Below are positions 1-5,969 of a DNA stretch of 5,969 nucleotides, piece after piece. Source of the DNA: Acidobacteriota bacterium (GTDB lineage: Bacteria > Acidobacteriota > Vicinamibacteria > Marinacidobacterales > SMYC01). Position 1 is the first letter of the stretch, and each line of letters begins with the position of its first letter. The stretch covers positions 1 through 5,969 of the forward strand of contig JAJCXL010000450.1 in assembly GCA_029263435.1 (NCBI GenBank), written 5' to 3'. The notes under the pieces are model-generated. The model had not been told where the DNA came from. It searched no databases and saw only the letters and a program-made list of their open reading frames with translations. The position numbers and the translations under genes are program-made.

Positions 1-528
1 GAGTGCATCGCAGCCCACAAGGAAAGTGAACCGCAGGCCGCCGTGCTGGAGGTGCTGGCAAAGGCCGTCGAAACGCCTCGAGCCGTTCTCGATGCCTTGG
101 GTGAACCGACTGAAGCCGGGATCCGCGCACTGCACCGCTCGAAGACGCTCACCATTTTCAGCGCCACATGGACCCCGCAGATGAACCTCATGCCGCATGA
201 CCATCTGATGTGGGCGAACATCGGGATCTACACCGGCCGAGAAGACAACATCCTGTGGCGAAAAGACCCCACCGGCATCGAAGCCTTCGGAGCGAAGGCG
301 CTGTTCGAGCGCGACGTGGCGGCCCTCCCGATCGACGCTATCCACTCGGTCACCAATCCGCTGCAGCGATTCACCGGAGGCATCCACATCTACGGCGGTG
401 ACTTCTTCGACACCACCCGCACCCAGTGGAATCCCGAGTCGCTCGACGAAGAGCCGTCCGATGGCGCCGTGATTCGCGATATTTTTGCGCGCGAGAACGA
501 GCGCCTGGGTCGGAACGAGCCACGTTGA
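1..528 (+). CDS. Cupin-fold metalloenzyme, COG5553 type, thiol-dioxygenase-like (5' partial)
   Basis: The frame is open from base 1 to the TGA at 526-528, giving 175 visible residues, so the true start lies upstream. The GTG at 43 is only an internal Val: residues before it (ECIAAHKESEP) fit the usual N-terminal helix of this family, and probably only about 10 residues are missing. Seen: a cupin motif PHDH (His66, His68 of the visible protein) followed by GIYTGRED, a third His in IHSVTNP (His115), then GGIHIYGGDFF (His129, Tyr131). In cysteine dioxygenase (CDO)-type cupins the HxH pair plus a later His bind Fe(II), and a His-x-Tyr pair lies beside the metal. The canonical cupin Glu four or five residues after HxH is absent, as in thiol dioxygenases. 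No signal peptide is visible, so it is probably cytoplasmic. Substrate is unknown; oxygen-dependent thiol oxidation is inference. It is convergent with the peptidase operon and so not part of it. Confidence 0.85.
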   Translation, partial: ECIAAHKESEPQAAVLEVLAKAVETPRAVLDALGEPTEAGIRALHRSKTLTIFSATWTPQMNLMPHDHLMWANIGIYTGREDNILWRKDPTGIEAFGAKALFERDVAALPIDAIHSVTNPLQRFTGGIHIYGGDFFDTTRTQWNPESLDEEPSDGAVIRDIFARENERLGRNEPR

Positions 529-534
529 CGGCCA

Positions 535-557
535 GTACGCCTCAACCGCGGGCGTAC
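535..557 (+). repeat. Inverted repeat just after the cupin stop codon
   Basis: GTACGCC (535-541) pairs perfectly with GGCGTAC (551-557) around a 9-nt loop, starting 7 nt after the TGA. In the cupin mRNA this would be a 7-bp GC-rich hairpin at the 3' end. The following bases are not T-rich, so it does not meet the intrinsic terminator pattern. An mRNA-stabilising or weak terminating role is inference. Confidence 0.45.
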
Positions 558-601
558 GACGGAGCCCGTGAACTCCACCGGCTCGCCTCATAGCTGATAC
601 G

Positions 602-625
602 CCACGCGACGGACCAACGTCGTGG
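602..625. repeat. Weak imperfect hairpin
   Basis: CGACG (607-611) pairs with CGTCG (618-622), and CCA (602-604) with TGG (623-625) across a 2-nt bulge. The loop is 6 nt. A stem this short could easily arise by chance in GC-rich DNA; it is listed because it belongs to the dyad-dense gap. Confidence 0.25.
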
Positions 626-710
626 AAATCAAGGAGACTCGTGCCAGGTGTTGCCGTATCGAGGCATCGGACAGGCCCTCTTCCGCGTTCCGCCGTGACG
701 CACAGGAGTT

Positions 711-725
711 GCGCTCCAGGAGCGC
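711..725. repeat. 15-bp perfect dyad (7-bp arms, 1-nt centre)
   Basis: GCGCTCC (711-717) and GGAGCGC (719-725) are exact reverse complements around A718. As RNA it would form a 5-bp stem with a CCAGG loop; as DNA it could be a protein site. It is the first of three adjacent dyads spanning 711-775. Confidence 0.4.
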
Positions 726-736
726 GCGTGGACCTA

Positions 737-756
737 GCTCAAGTCATACTTGAAGC
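737..756. repeat. Dyad CTCAAGT-CAT-ACTTGA with bulged outer stem
   Basis: TCAAGT (739-744) and ACTTGA (748-753) are perfect inverted repeats around CAT. With one bulged A, pairing extends to GCT (737-739) with AGC (754-756), giving an 8-bp stem. The arm sequence resembles operators of MerR/SoxR-type regulators (CTCAAGT and ACTTGAG half-sites), but the centre is 3 nt, no promoter elements were recognised, and no gene starts downstream on either strand. A 3'-end hairpin role is therefore at least as likely. Confidence 0.4.
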
Positions 757-757
757 A

Positions 758-775
758 ACTCTGCCGCGGCAGAGT
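758..775. repeat. 18-bp perfect palindrome between convergent genes
   Basis: The bases ACTCTGCCGCGGCAGAGT are fully self-complementary. As RNA from either strand they form a 7-bp stem capped by CGCG. On the - strand the hairpin begins 31 nt past the S9 peptidase stop (TAG at 809-807) and is followed directly by the 737-756 dyad. There is no T-run on either side, so it is not a textbook rho-independent terminator. It may be a bidirectional transcript-end structure or a protein-binding site. Confidence 0.5.
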
Positions 776-806
776 ACCCGAGAGCCCCGAGGTTGGCGTG
801 GCATCC

Positions 807-2843
807 CTAATGGGTTTCGAACCACTTCAAGATATGGGCGACTTTGGCGATCAAGTTCGACGGCCTCGCGGTGATGCCGTGTGACGCTTCGGGGATGCGA
901 ACGAGCGCGGTGTCGATGTTCCTTAGCTTCAACGCCTGGTAATACTGCTCGGACTCTGAGATGGGCGTGCGGTAGTCGGACTCGCCGGTGAGGAGCATGG
1001 TCGGCGTGCTGACATTGCCGACGAGCGACAAGGGGGAGCGGCTCATGTAGTGCTCCGCGTGGTCCCACGGAAATCCGGGAAACCAGTAGCGATAGAAAAA
1101 GCCGTAGGCGTCGGCGGTGAGCACGAAGCTGTACCAGTTGATGACCGGCTTCGCCGCGACGGCGGCCCTGAACTTGTCGGTCTTTCCGACGATCCAGCTC
1201 GTGAGCACACCGCCGCCGCTTCCGCCCGTCACGAAGAGCCTCTCGGGATCGACATAGCCTTTGGCGATGACCGCGTCGACGCCCGAGATCAAGTCGTCAT
1301 AATCCTCGCCGGGGTAGTTGTGGTGGATGAGATTTCCGAACTCGCCGCCGTAGCTCGTGCTCCCGCGCGGGTTCGTATAAAGAACGACGTAGCCGGCAGT
1401 GGCGAAGAGCTGAATCTCCGCGCTGAACCGGGGTCCGTAGTTCGCGAACGGTCCGCCATGGATCTCGAGAATCAACGGGTACTTCTGTTGAGGGTCGAAG
1501 TCGGGAGGTGTGACGATCCACCCTTGGACTTGCCGGCCGTCATGGGAGGACGGGTACCAGATCTCTTCGACTTGGCCGAGGCGTTTATGGGCGAGGAGGT
1601 CCTCGTTGAGCCCGGTGAGGTGTTTCACCGCTCCGCTCGGATCCATGACGGCGATGTCGGCGGGTCGCAGCGGATCGTTATAGGTGAACGCGACCGAGCC
1701 GTTCTTAGAAGCGGTGAACGAGCCGCCGCCATAGGGCCGTCCGAGTGCGGTACCCCCTAACGCTCCCGTGAGTGTTCTGGGCTCGCCATCGAGAGGCACC
1801 ACCGCGATCTTGGTGTCGCCCTGATCGTCATAGGCGAACCGGACTTCAGTGCTCTCGGCACCCCATTGGATGTTCTGCACGTCGCGATCGAGCGTCGGAG
1901 TCAGCGGCGTGACTTCGGAGCCGTCACGGTTCATCACGTAGAGCGTCGTGACTTGATAGCCCTGCTCGCGATCGTCGAAGCCGACGAACGCGATGCGGGT
2001 GCCGTCCGGGGATACCGCCGGGCCCGCATCCGGACCGTTGCGCTGGGTCAGCTGTGACAACGATCCGTCGGCCAGCGAAACTTCGAAGATCTCGCTCTCC
2101 ACCGGGTCGCGCTCCCAGTCGTCTTGCCGATTGGCGGAGAAGACGATCGACTGGCTATCGGGAGCCCAGGATAGCGGACCACCGTGGTTGAAGTCCCCGG
2201 TCGTCAGCTGCCGCGGGGTGCCGCCCTCCGCCGGAACGACATGGATGTGGGTAAACCCGTCCGGCAGATAACCGGCGCCGTCCGCGCGATAGTTGAGCTT
2301 GGTGATCATTGTAGGCGGCGGCGCCCACTCTGCTCCGTCCGGTTTCCCGGGCATCCGTACATAGGAAGTGCTCTCGGCGGCAACCCGCATCGTCAGCGCG
2401 ACGTACTCTCCGTCAGGCGAAAATGAGAGCGCGCCGGGGCCTTCGGTCAGGTTCGTGAGCTTTGCGGTCTCGCCCGTATCCATCCAGCGCATGTGGAGCT
2501 GCGCAGATCCTTCTGCGGTAGAAACATAGAGCACCCGGTCACCATTGGGGGACCAGCGCGGCGAGACATTATTATTGTTGCCTGTCGTCAGCGGTCGATG
2601 ATGCGTGCCGTTGGTGCGAAGGATCCACAGGTTCGATCGTCTGCGATCCTTCATGATGTCCATGAAGTTGCGCACATAGACGACCCACTCGCCGTCCGGT
2701 GAGATCTGCGGATCGGTAGCCCATTCGAGCTCGAAGACGTCCGCGGCCTCGAACCGATCGGGACCGTTCGTCGTCGCGGTCACCGGGGTCGTGACCGCTG
2801 CAAGGATGGCGAAAGCCATCAGTAAACGCGTCATCCAATGCAT
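807..2843 (-). CDS. Exported S9 family (prolyl oligopeptidase-type) peptidase
   Basis: Complete 678-aa protein, ATG at 2843 to TAG at 807. Residues 1-23 form a Sec signal peptide: Arg6, a hydrophobic run (residues 7-17), and a likely cleavage after VTA23, so it should act in the periplasm or outside the cell. Residues about 30-420 carry TolB/PD40-type propeller motifs (SPDG at 48, SPNG at 98, SPDG at 142, LPDG at 193, APDS at 227, SPDG at 278). Residues about 425-678 are the alpha/beta hydrolase domain: HGGP at 462-465 (oxyanion side), nucleophile Ser542 in GGSGGG, Asp623 in ESDYRTP, His655 in EASHG. The complete triad predicts activity. Length and motif order fit the acylaminoacyl-peptidase/dipeptidyl-aminopeptidase-like group (S9C); exact cleavage preference is not readable. 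It is the second gene of an apparent operon, 12 nt after the propeller-amidohydrolase gene. Confidence 0.93.
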   Translation of the reverse strand: MHWMTRLLMAFAILAAVTTPVTATTNGPDRFEAADVFELEWATDPQISPDGEWVVYVRNFMDIMKDRRRSNLWILRTNGTHHRPLTTGNNNNVSPRWSPNGDRVLYVSTAEGSAQLHMRWMDTGETAKLTNLTEGPGALSFSPDGEYVALTMRVAAESTSYVRMPGKPDGAEWAPPPTMITKLNYRADGAGYLPDGFTHIHVVPAEGGTPRQLTTGDFNHGGPLSWAPDSQSIVFSANRQDDWERDPVESEIFEVSLADGSLSQLTQRNGPDAGPAVSPDGTRIAFVGFDDREQGYQVTTLYVMNRDGSEVTPLTPTLDRDVQNIQWGAESTEVRFAYDDQGDTKIAVVPLDGEPRTLTGALGGTALGRPYGGGSFTASKNGSVAFTYNDPLRPADIAVMDPSGAVKHLTGLNEDLLAHKRLGQVEEIWYPSSHDGRQVQGWIVTPPDFDPQQKYPLILEIHGGPFANYGPRFSAEIQLFATAGYVVLYTNPRGSTSYGGEFGNLIHHNYPGEDYDDLISGVDAVIAKGYVDPERLFVTGGSGGGVLTSWIVGKTDKFRAAVAAKPVINWYSFVLTADAYGFFYRYWFPGFPWDHAEHYMSRSPLSLVGNVSTPTMLLTGESDYRTPISESEQYYQALKLRNIDTALVRIPEASHGITARPSNLIAKVAHILKWFETH

Positions 2844-2850
2844 GTCGCTT

Positions 2851-2854
2851 CTCC
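2851..2854 (-). promoter_or_regulatory. Shine-Dalgarno of the S9 peptidase gene
   Basis: On the - strand the 12-nt gap reads CGGAGAAGCGAC between the upstream TAA (2858-2856) and the ATG (2843-2841). GGAG lies 7 nt before the ATG, an ideal spacing. It favours this ATG over the in-frame ATG at codon 4. With such a short gap, translation is probably coupled to that of the upstream gene. Confidence 0.75.
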
Positions 2855-2855
2855 G

Positions 2856-5800
2856 TTAGTGCTCTTTGAAGTACATCGGCTTGGCGGGCTCGGGATCCGG
2901 ATAGACCCGGGCCGCGTCCTGGCCGCTATAGAGGACCCCGTTTTTCATCGTGTACTCCACCGTGCGGGTGTTCTGGATGTCCTCGATGGGGTTCGACTCG
3001 AGCACGACGAGGTCGGCGAGCTTTCCAGGCTCGATGGATCCCAGCTCGTGATCCAGTCCGTGATGCTTGTACCCGTTGATGGTGGCGATCTGGATCGCTT
3101 CGAGCGGGGTGAACCCTCCGTGAACGAACAGCTCCATCTCCCAATGCGCGCCCAAGCCCATCATCTGACCATGAGCACCCATCTGCAGCAGCGTACCCGC
3201 TTGGTGGAGTTTTCGAAGATCCTGCGCCATCTCCACATGGTAGAAGTCGTCGTCGAAGTAGTGCGTCGGCCGACGAAAACGTAGAAGCTCGTCCTTCCGA
3301 AAAAAGCTCGACAGCTTCTCGTCCTCCCACAAGCGCTCCCGCATATGAAAGTACTGCTCTCCCGCCGCTCCGTTGTAGACGACGATGAGAGTCGGAGTCA
3401 TGCCGATATCGGAATGCGCGAACAGCTTGCGGACGTCGTCATAAAGCGGCGTCAGGCCCATCGAGTGTTCGAGCCCGGTGAACCCGTCGATGATCTGAGT
3501 CAAGTTCATTTGGGGGTCCGCGAAAGACTCCGTGATGATGTTGACCCGATGATGCCTGGCCGCGGCGACGAGCTGCTGTCGGGCGGCGCGAGTGTGGTTC
3601 GAGTAGTCCTTGACCGAAGTCGCGCCGTGGTCTTTGTTGAATCGTACGTGCTCCATCGCGTCGTCGAGTGAGTGGATAGGCCGGTGCATCTTGGTGCGGT
3701 ACTTCGTGACGAAGATGGGATCGCCGACCGAGAACAAGCGAGGCCCCACGATGTCGCCCTTCTGAAGCATGTCGGAGGCCCAGAAGTCTTTTTGCGTCGT
3801 GCCGTAGACGTCGTACATCGTCGTCACGCCGTAAGCCAAGTTCGCGTGCAGTCCGTACAGGCGTTGCTCGATAACGTTGAGCGCGGAAATGGGGCTTCCG
3901 TAGTGGCCATGCGCGTCGAAGATTCCGGGCATCAGAGTCCGTCCGGTGAGGTCATACACCTTGGCCCCGTCAGGGACGGAGACATCGACGCCGACCTCTA
4001 CGATGCGATCGTCTCGGACGATGACAGTGGCTTTCTCCAGGACGTCGAGCCCGTCGTTCATGGTGAGAACGCGCGCCCCAACCAAAGCAATGAGAGAGGA
4101 CGGCTTCGAGACCTCGTAGTCGACCGCGAGATCGACACGAGTGACGGTGTCGTTCCCGGCGACGATGTCCGCGAGCGATTTTTCGATGAAGTGAGTGCCT
4201 CGGGTCCAATACAGCCGTGAGCCGTCCTCACTCCATTCCATGAAGTCGCCGTCGTCCGGATCGACCCGAAGGGTAAATCCTTCTCCATCGGCGGCACTGA
4301 CGTCTCTCACTTGCCCGATGAACTCGAACGGGGTGACGAAGCTGCGGTGATATTCGCGAAAGGCGACCCAGTTCAGATCCGGCGACAACACCGCTCGCGT
4401 CGCGTGGAGGAAACGGTAGAGGGTTTGCTCGTCGAGCCCGTCGGTTCGGATTCGCTTGAGCGTGAGGGTGTCGTCGACGTACTCCGTGAAGTAGAGGCGT
4501 GCGCCGTCCTCGGAGAACGAGACGCTCGGTGGACGTTTCGCGTAGCGATTTCCGGACCAGTGGATGCCGGTCACCGGACGCTCCTTACCCGACGCGTCGA
4601 TGGTGGCTAGCTCGAACTGGGTTTGTTCTTCGAGCTTGTCTCCATGGACGAGCGATCCCGCGCCTCGAATGAACGCGATCTGGGTGCCGTCACGAGAGAC
4701 CGCGATCGAGCCGTACTGCGACGCTCGGTGGGTCAGCTTCGTCGGCTCGCCGCCGCCATCGATGGGCCGCACGAAAACCCCACCCATCTCACCGTCGCTC
4801 CAGGACGCGTAGTAGAGCTTTCTCGAGCCTTCGTGTACGACCGGGTTGGTCTCGTGTTCGGCCGACGCCGTGAGGTTGATGTTCTTGCCGTCGGTATGGA
4901 GGTAGAGATCCCCGAGAGCTTCCGACACGATCCCTCGCTTCGTCGGAACCCCCCACCGGTGGGATCGAGTCTGAGTCTTTCCCTGCGGGACGTCCAGATC
5001 GACCCGCAGCGTTTCATCGATCTCGCGACGTACCGGCGCGACGAACGGAATGTCGCGCGTGGTGCCGGTGTCCGTCGCGACGGCATGAAGGGTGCCGCCG
5101 TAGCTGATCACGACCTCTCCGTTATCCGGATGCCAGGCGATGTTCGGATAAGCGCCGTAGAAGCTGCTCGCCTCGAAGCGTCCCGGGTCGAGCCCGCGAA
5201 GGATGGTGCGCTCTTCTCCACTCTCGAGATCGCGCACGACGAGGACGGTCTCTTTGTCGTCGCGATGGATGTAGGCGAGCTCGCCTCCGTCAGGCGACAA
5301 ACGAGGGCTCGCGGCGCCGCCTGCCCGGTCGATCGCAACGCTCACCTCTCCGGTCGTCTGGTCGTAAGTCTTGATCCGTGGGCCGCTCTCAGGGATCGAT
5401 CCGTCATTGTGGACGTAGTAGATTTTTCCCGATGCCGGGTGCTCCATGAAATGATTCACCGGCGTGCGTCCTCCGGCCGGAAGCAACTCCTGCTTCTCGC
5501 CGAAGAAATTGAACTGGTAGGCAGGAAAGCGCACCTTCATGTCGAGGGCGGTTCCGTAGAGATGTCTTCCGTCCCGAGACCATGTGCCTTGAAACACCGG
5601 TAGCTCCATCTGCGAGACGTTGGCTAGCTCCTCCGTCTCTCGAGTGAGAACCCACAGATCGTTGCTGCCGCCCCGATCCGACGTGAAGGCGATGCGATCG
5701 CCTTTAGGTGAGTAACGAGGCAGCATGTTCCACGAGCGTCCGTCCGTCAGCCGAGTCGCCTCGCCGCCCGCATAGGGCATCTCATAGAGGTGCCCGAGCA

Positions 5801-5969
5801 GGTCGAACACGAGGTGCCTCCCGTCGGGAGAGATGTCCACGCTCGTCCACGTCCCTTCGCGAGCGCTCAGCTCGAATAGCGAATGCGGCGCACGGGAGGC
5901 GTCGACGTCCCAGCTCGTCGGCGTTTCTTGGGCCGTCGAGCTCGAAGCAATGCCCGTGGCGATCAGAAT
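2856..5969 (-). CDS. Exported TolB/Tricorn-like propeller-amidohydrolase fusion (5' partial)
   Basis: The frame is open from the window's right end to TAA at 2856, giving 1037 visible residues; the start lies outside. The GTG at 5840 is internal, since EGTWTSVDISPDG, a typical family opening, spans it. Visible residues 1-14 (ILIATGIASSSTAQ) look like the end of a Sec signal peptide, cleaved near STA-QE, so export is predicted. Residues about 45-625 carry about nine PD40-like motifs (SPDG, SPKG, SRDG, SEDG), enough for one large or two smaller propellers. Residues about 627-1018 are an amidohydrolase domain: HGH (His687, His689) in MPGIFDAHGHYG, Lys787 in TSVKDY (carbamylated-Lys position), Glu814 where a His is usual, His835 in GLEHS, and GAHGQ (His933) where classical members have GTDA. 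The ending SIEPGKLADLVVLESNPIEDI is typical of imidazolonepropionase/prolidase-like amidohydrolases. Substrate is unknown; hydrolysis of a peptide or cyclic amide is inference. It is the first visible gene of the operon with the S9 peptidase. Confidence 0.92.
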   Translation of the reverse strand: MLIATGIASSSTAQETPTSWDVDASRAPHSLFELSAREGTWTSVDISPDGRHLVFDLLGHLYEMPYAGGEATRLTDGRSWNMLPRYSPKGDRIAFTSDRGGSNDLWVLTRETEELANVSQMELPVFQGTWSRDGRHLYGTALDMKVRFPAYQFNFFGEKQELLPAGGRTPVNHFMEHPASGKIYYVHNDGSIPESGPRIKTYDQTTGEVSVAIDRAGGAASPRLSPDGGELAYIHRDDKETVLVVRDLESGEERTILRGLDPGRFEASSFYGAYPNIAWHPDNGEVVISYGGTLHAVATDTGTTRDIPFVAPVRREIDETLRVDLDVPQGKTQTRSHRWGVPTKRGIVSEALGDLYLHTDGKNINLTASAEHETNPVVHEGSRKLYYASWSDGEMGGVFVRPIDGGGEPTKLTHRASQYGSIAVSRDGTQIAFIRGAGSLVHGDKLEEQTQFELATIDASGKERPVTGIHWSGNRYAKRPPSVSFSEDGARLYFTEYVDDTLTLKRIRTDGLDEQTLYRFLHATRAVLSPDLNWVAFREYHRSFVTPFEFIGQVRDVSAADGEGFTLRVDPDDGDFMEWSEDGSRLYWTRGTHFIEKSLADIVAGNDTVTRVDLAVDYEVSKPSSLIALVGARVLTMNDGLDVLEKATVIVRDDRIVEVGVDVSVPDGAKVYDLTGRTLMPGIFDAHGHYGSPISALNVIEQRLYGLHANLAYGVTTMYDVYGTTQKDFWASDMLQKGDIVGPRLFSVGDPIFVTKYRTKMHRPIHSLDDAMEHVRFNKDHGATSVKDYSNHTRAARQQLVAAARHHRVNIITESFADPQMNLTQIIDGFTGLEHSMGLTPLYDDVRKLFAHSDIGMTPTLIVVYNGAAGEQYFHMRERLWEDEKLSSFFRKDELLRFRRPTHYFDDDFYHVEMAQDLRKLHQAGTLLQMGAHGQMMGLGAHWEMELFVHGGFTPLEAIQIATINGYKHHGLDHELGSIEPGKLADLVVLESNPIEDIQNTRTVEYTMKNGVLYSGQDAARVYPDPEPAKPMYFKEH

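Larger units (their letters stand above)
529..806. other. Convergent intergenic region rich in inverted repeats
   Basis: These 278 bases separate the stop codons of the + strand cupin gene and the - strand S9 peptidase gene. No convincing gene was found. A GTG-started frame (641-874) has an AAGGAG four bases upstream at 631-636, but it encodes an Arg/Ser/Pro-rich sequence without recognisable domains and runs into the peptidase gene antisense, so it is not called. The gap contains at least four dyads (535-557, 711-725, 737-756, 758-775) and a weaker one (602-625). Both convergent transcripts would read through this structure, so its likeliest role is in transcript 3' ends. Confidence 0.7.

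Noticed and set aside
758..775. Resemblance of the palindrome to the ZntR operator (ACTCTG...CAGAGT ends)
   Set aside because: Only the outer six bases match, the length is 18 rather than 22 bp, and there is no promoter or metal-transport gene beside it.
810..824. GGGTTTCGAACC, resembling a tRNA T-arm
   Set aside because: It encodes the last residues of the S9 peptidase (WFETH), and no acceptor, D-arm or anticodon arm is found around it.
641..874. 77-codon GTG-started frame with AAGGAG upstream (631-636)
   Set aside because: The Shine-Dalgarno-like spacing is only 4 nt, the product is Arg/Ser/Pro-rich without domains, and its end overlaps the conserved C-terminus of the peptidase gene antisense. 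Not impossible, but unsupported.
1050..1760. 236-codon open frame on the + strand, antisense to the S9 peptidase gene
   Set aside because: It lies wholly opposite a gene with intact catalytic motifs, has no recognisable domain, and is Arg/Val/Asp-rich as expected from a GC-rich codon shadow.
4623..5603. 326-codon open frame on the + strand, antisense to the propeller region
   Set aside because: It is a shadow of the GC-biased propeller gene, with low-complexity Arg/Val/Asp composition and no domain signal. Other long + frames at 2838-3284 and 3672-4220 were rejected for the same reason.
2656..5835. Recurring CCGTCNGG-like short repeats across the - strand genes
   Set aside because: They are the reverse complement of codons for the SPDG/SEDG propeller motif, so they reflect protein repeat structure rather than a DNA repeat element.
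5838..5840. GTG as the start of the propeller-amidohydrolase gene
   Set aside because: The frame stays open upstream to the window edge and encodes a signal-peptide tail and a conserved family opening segment, so the real start lies outside the window.

Overview
The window is GC-rich bacterial DNA with three protein-coding genes and almost no spare sequence. Two are cut by the window edges. One gene runs on the + strand (1-528, 5' end missing). The other two run on the - strand as a tight pair (5969 to 2856, 5' end missing, then 2843 to 807). The + gene and the - pair converge on a 278-bp gap (529-806). No tRNA, rRNA, CRISPR array, insertion sequence or phage gene was seen. Taxonomy cannot be fixed from this sequence. 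Two exported TolB-propeller enzymes, one with an amidohydrolase domain and one an S9 peptidase, fit Gram-negative environmental lineages that carry many such paralogues (Acidobacteriota, Gemmatimonadota, some Gammaproteobacteria); this is inference.

Left end: a cytoplasmic cupin-fold protein of the COG5553 type ('predicted metal-dependent enzyme of the double-stranded beta-helix superfamily'). Its His set resembles that of cysteine/thiol dioxygenases.

Convergent gap: no convincing gene, but an unusual density of inverted repeats, including an 18-bp perfect palindrome at 758-775 with two further dyads beside it. None is followed by a T-run on either strand, so a classical intrinsic terminator is not evident.

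Minus-strand pair: the upstream gene encodes a very long exported protein, with a Tricorn/TolB-like beta-propeller region fused to a C-terminal amidohydrolase domain. The downstream gene starts 12 nt after its stop behind a good Shine-Dalgarno. It encodes a complete 678-aa exported S9 prolyl-oligopeptidase-family peptidase with its own propeller and an intact Ser-Asp-His triad. The spacing implies co-transcription. A reasonable inference is an extracytoplasmic peptide-degrading or amide-degrading module, in which the S9 enzyme trims peptides and the amidohydrolase acts on small amide, dipeptide or cyclic products. The substrate of neither can be read from sequence.

The most notable points are the non-canonical metal site of the amidohydrolase domain and the inverted-repeat cluster between the convergent genes. 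I found no convincing evidence of a wholly new system; most of the window is well explained by known families.
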